From the NCBI RefSeq assembly GCF_043641665.1, contig NC_092198.1:2950501-3014500 (forward strand): 64,000 nt of DNA. The letters are read 5' to 3'. The DNA comes from Enoplosus armatus. Lineage: Eukaryota > Chordata > Actinopteri > Centrarchiformes > Enoplosidae. A program made the position numbers and the translations under genes. Of this stretch, positions 62,801 through 64,000 are shown piece after piece (the stretch's first letter is position 1; each line of letters starts with the position of its first letter). The notes under the pieces are model-generated. The model was not told where the DNA came from, did no database searches, and saw only the letters and a list, made by a program, of their open reading frames with translations.

Positions 62801-64000
62801 TCGTCTTTTTCTCCACCCTCTTGCTCAATATCCACACCGCCTTCATCTGAAACTGGACTCACATCAGTGGATTTACATTGAGAGCCTGTATTCTTCATGG
62901 GAGATATGATTAAGGACAGGTTCAATTTCTTTCTCCTTTGGGTCTTGATACTGGAGAGTCTCTCGCACAGCTCAACCTCCACCGCTGGACACTCAGTTCT
63001 CTCTGGGTTCCCCTCCACTTCCAGCCCAACCCCTCTCTTCAGCAGCCCTGTCTCTCTTCTCCCTTTTTGTAAACTCTCATACTGTTTCCTGGCTTCCAGC
63101 CACAGCTGCACACGCTCTCGGCTTGGTGGGTTTTTGCAGGGCAGAAGGATGACCTTCTTGTCGCTGGCTGAGGACGGGTCAAGCTTGGCCTGCTCTTTGC
63201 TTGCCTCTGAGGCCTCAGCTCCCTGGGCTTGGGAAAATGAGGTAATTGCGGTGGCGTGGTGCGTCATGGCTAAGAAGGCCGTCTTCCAGAAATGGAGGCC
63301 CTCCAAAGACAGGTCTCCACTGAACTCTGCTAGCTCCTTAGCCAGCCTGGTACCCACCGTTAACTTACGGCCGCCAACCTCCCTAGAGAAAAGAAAGGGG
63401 ATGTGATTAATTGACTTACATTACATTTTTTGATTACTGCAATTTATCACAACTTTAGAAAAGGAGAATTATGCAAAATCTAAAGGAGTCAGCATAAATG
63501 ACATGGTATATATTTATTGAATGAAGCCATGTAGATAAGTATTGAGCAACTTTATATGCACGGCCACATGCTCCTACGTGTGCATGCGCATTGTCGTGCA
63601 TGATATAAGCAAAATGTGATCCCACTTGTAAAGACATGGCTCCATAACACTACTAGTGGTCATAAACCCCATATAATACCTTTAAGTAACAACTTACTTA
63701 TCTGTCAACACATATGCCGATACAATACATCTGTGTGAAACTAAAATCAACCAATAATATCAGCCATGCTGATGTATCGGTCAGGCTCCATTTCTTATAT
63801 AGAAGGCTTTTCAGATACATTTTCATCTATGTACATCTAGTCCACACAGTTTATTCATATGCAAGATCCCATAAAAGTAATTAGTAATTCAGCTTGTGCC
63901 GCTGGTGCATATAGTCTTACATTGGTTTCCCTGGCGCATCAGAGGGGTCACTGCAGAAGGGCTCCTGGAAGGTGGCCTCCGACATCTCCAGGTCCAGCAG
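49345..64000 (-). CDS. rev3l: DNA polymerase zeta catalytic subunit REV3L, C-terminal 20 exons (5' part outside window)
   Basis: Exons in transcript order: 63921-64000 (partial), 62487-63382, 62198-62283, 61925-62050, 60992-61184, 60731-60842, 60523-60638, 59591-59709, 58695-58813, 58312-58453, 57128-57372, 56032-56140, 55115-55321, 54095-54204, 53205-53319, 52859-52996, 52220-52410, 51448-51694, 50524-50739, 49345-49485. They sum to 3,708 bases: 1,235 codons plus stop, all in phase. Human REV3L is about 3,130 aa, so this is roughly the last 40%. It includes a family-B exonuclease-like domain, the polymerase domain (DFQSLYPSIV, KLIANVTFGYTAANYSG, VYGDTDS) and two C-terminal Cys modules. With REV7 and accessory subunits the enzyme extends from mismatched or damaged termini in translesion synthesis. 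Part of exon 2 is a poorly conserved Ser/Pro-rich linker. One intron is GC-AG (see the 59591-59709 entry). Confidence 0.95.
49490..49510. repeat. (CA)n at the acceptor of the last rev3l exon
   Basis: On the transcript strand it is a TG repeat of about 10 units ending four bases before the CAG acceptor of exon 49345-49485, so it takes the place of the polypyrimidine tract. Confidence 0.85.
53000..53036. repeat. (CA)n at the acceptor of rev3l exon 52859-52996
   Basis: An imperfect CA run with one TACA interruption abuts the acceptor TTTCCAG. In the transcript it is a TG tract feeding straight into the splice site. Confidence 0.85.
53137..53190. repeat. (GT)n microsatellite in a rev3l intron
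   Basis: About 27 GT units lie 14 bases beyond the donor of exon 53205-53319, inside the short 208-base intron. In the transcript strand this is an AC repeat. Confidence 0.9.
54095..54204 (-). CDS. rev3l: rev3l exon with polymerase motif C
   Basis: It encodes VGDSIVHKARETLERAIKLV and then WGARVVYGDTD, with the following Ser completed by the next exon. YGDTDS is motif C and supplies the second pair of catalytic Asp residues. The active site is therefore complete in this gene. Confidence 0.93.
55115..55321 (-). CDS. rev3l: rev3l exon with polymerase motif B
   Basis: It encodes SSVRKGVLPNMLEEILNTR and then the nucleotide-binding block LGLKLIANVTFGYTAANYSG. The Lys, Asn and Tyr-Gly residues characteristic of family-B motif B are intact. 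The donor GTAAGC follows SVE. Confidence 0.93.
55727..55761. repeat. (GT)n microsatellite in a rev3l intron
   Basis: About 17 GT units lie mid-intron between exons 56032-56140 and 55115-55321, well away from both splice sites. Confidence 0.9.
57128..57372 (-). CDS. rev3l: rev3l exon with polymerase motif A
   Basis: It encodes YRVESMMLRVAKPLNYIPVT through VLDFQSLYPSIVIAYNYCYS. DFQSLYPS is the family-B motif A, whose Asp binds catalytic magnesium. The preceding TRGSQ|YRVESM segment is nearly invariant in REV3L. All active-site residues expected here are present. Confidence 0.93.
57890..58250 (+). repeat. GCATGCTAACA dispersed repeat, near full length
   Basis: It shows TTAGCATGCTAACATGCTGA, CAGCTTAGTTTAGCCTGTTA, TTTTGACCTGACGGTGGCAC, AGTTATTACAATTCATCCTG and AATCCATCAATTAGTTGTAG in that order, with a G run near 58069-58080. 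The fragment at 7196-7350 and, reversed, the one at 5290-5930 are from the same family. It lies in a rev3l intron and is non-coding. Confidence 0.6.
58457..58509. repeat. (CA)n directly at the acceptor of rev3l exon 58312-58453
   Basis: About 26 CA units start three bases from the exon. In the transcript the intron ends in a long TG tract running straight into TTAG, with no ordinary pyrimidine tract. Confidence 0.9.
58962..59124. mobile_element. Short MITE-like element (CAGTGGTTCC ends)
   Basis: It starts CAGTGGTTCCTAATG and ends GTTGGGTACCACTG, giving inverted ends, with GGGTCCCAAACCCCCAGTT near the right terminus. The length of ~163 bp and lack of an ORF fit a non-autonomous element. It lies in a rev3l intron; a related end is at 14452. 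Confidence 0.55.
59591..59709 (-). CDS. rev3l: rev3l exon followed by a GC-AG intron
   Basis: It encodes DSKENRFTADRDEYGADTMT through NLWRVMKTE. Phase with the next exon (VTLNNYTFENV) is kept only if the exon ends at GAG, before GCAGGTGTCC. Using the GT four bases later would shift the frame. The intron therefore starts with GC rather than GT. Confidence 0.8.
59787..59848. repeat. (CA)n microsatellite in a rev3l intron
   Basis: About 30 CA units lie some 80 bases upstream of the acceptor of exon 59591-59709. A second, shorter run lies near 59951-59964. Confidence 0.9.
61374..61510 (+). mobile_element. tRNA-derived SINE-like fragment
   Basis: An A-box-like TGGCTGAGCCC at 61374-61384 and a B-box-like GGATCGAATCC at 61421-61431 have the spacing of a tRNA internal promoter. 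The body continues with pyrimidine-rich sequence and ends near an A run (about 61496-61505). There is no complete cloverleaf, so it is a SINE remnant rather than a tRNA gene. It lies in a rev3l intron. Confidence 0.45.
62487..63382 (-). CDS. rev3l: rev3l exon with REV7-binding motif and linker
   Basis: This 896-bp exon starts EVGGRKLTVGTRLAKELAEF, matching the conserved block before the polymerase half of REV3L. The sequence LLPCKNPP at 63124-63147 fits the PxxxPP-type motif bound by the HORMA protein REV7 (MAD2L2), at the place where human REV3L has its second REV7 site. The remaining ~200 residues are acidic, Ser/Pro-rich and likely disordered, ending CSTPISE before the next exon. Confidence 0.85.
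63383..63920. other. rev3l: rev3l intron at the right edge, nothing else seen
   Basis: This 538-base AT-rich intron has donor GTAAGACTAT and acceptor TTTTCTCTAG on the minus strand. No further exon or repeat is evident. Confidence 0.6.

Overview
The window is vertebrate, almost certainly teleost, nuclear DNA. The genes have many short exons with GT-AG introns. One peptide gene is the fish hormone urotensin I. Introns and flanks carry long (CA)n/(GT)n tracts and the small foldback and MITE-like repeats common in ray-finned fish. I cannot name the species.

Layout. 1-3.7 kb: a palindromic foldback element (138-702), then uts1 (urotensin I / urocortin 1, + strand) with a clear CRE and TATA promoter. 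3.7-9.7 kb: no gene found; degenerate dispersed repeats. 9.8-21.1 kb: trim54 (MuRF3, - strand), whose complete coding sequence can be assembled from eight exons (367 aa). It lies tail-to-tail with uts1, as TRIM54 and UCN do in human. 22.4-41.5 kb: one continuous ~19 kb minisatellite/satellite array with a ~34-bp monomer, about 30% of the window. It has higher-order repeats, near-identical 1,275-bp and 875-bp tandem duplications, and four internal strand switches that create palindromic junctions. 43.3-47.6 kb: mfsd4b (NaGLT1-type sugar transporter, + strand), four coding exons, 638 aa. 49.3-64.0 kb: the last 20 coding exons of rev3l (catalytic subunit of DNA polymerase zeta, - strand, 1,235 C-terminal residues). 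The gene continues past the right edge. mfsd4b and rev3l are also tail-to-tail, as in human 6q21.

The genes are not an operon and share no pathway: a secreted CRH-family neuropeptide, a sarcomere/microtubule-associated E3 ligase, a membrane sugar transporter and a translesion polymerase. What links them is conserved convergent pairing. The two pairs lie on different human chromosomes and meet here across the satellite array.

The most unusual parts are the strand-switching satellite, a cluster of rev3l splice acceptors whose polypyrimidine tract is a long TG repeat, one GC-AG intron in rev3l, and an orphan start-codon/splice-donor signal touching the left edge of the array. Exon boundaries were set by hand from splice consensus, reading phase and recalled family sequence. 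No database search was run.
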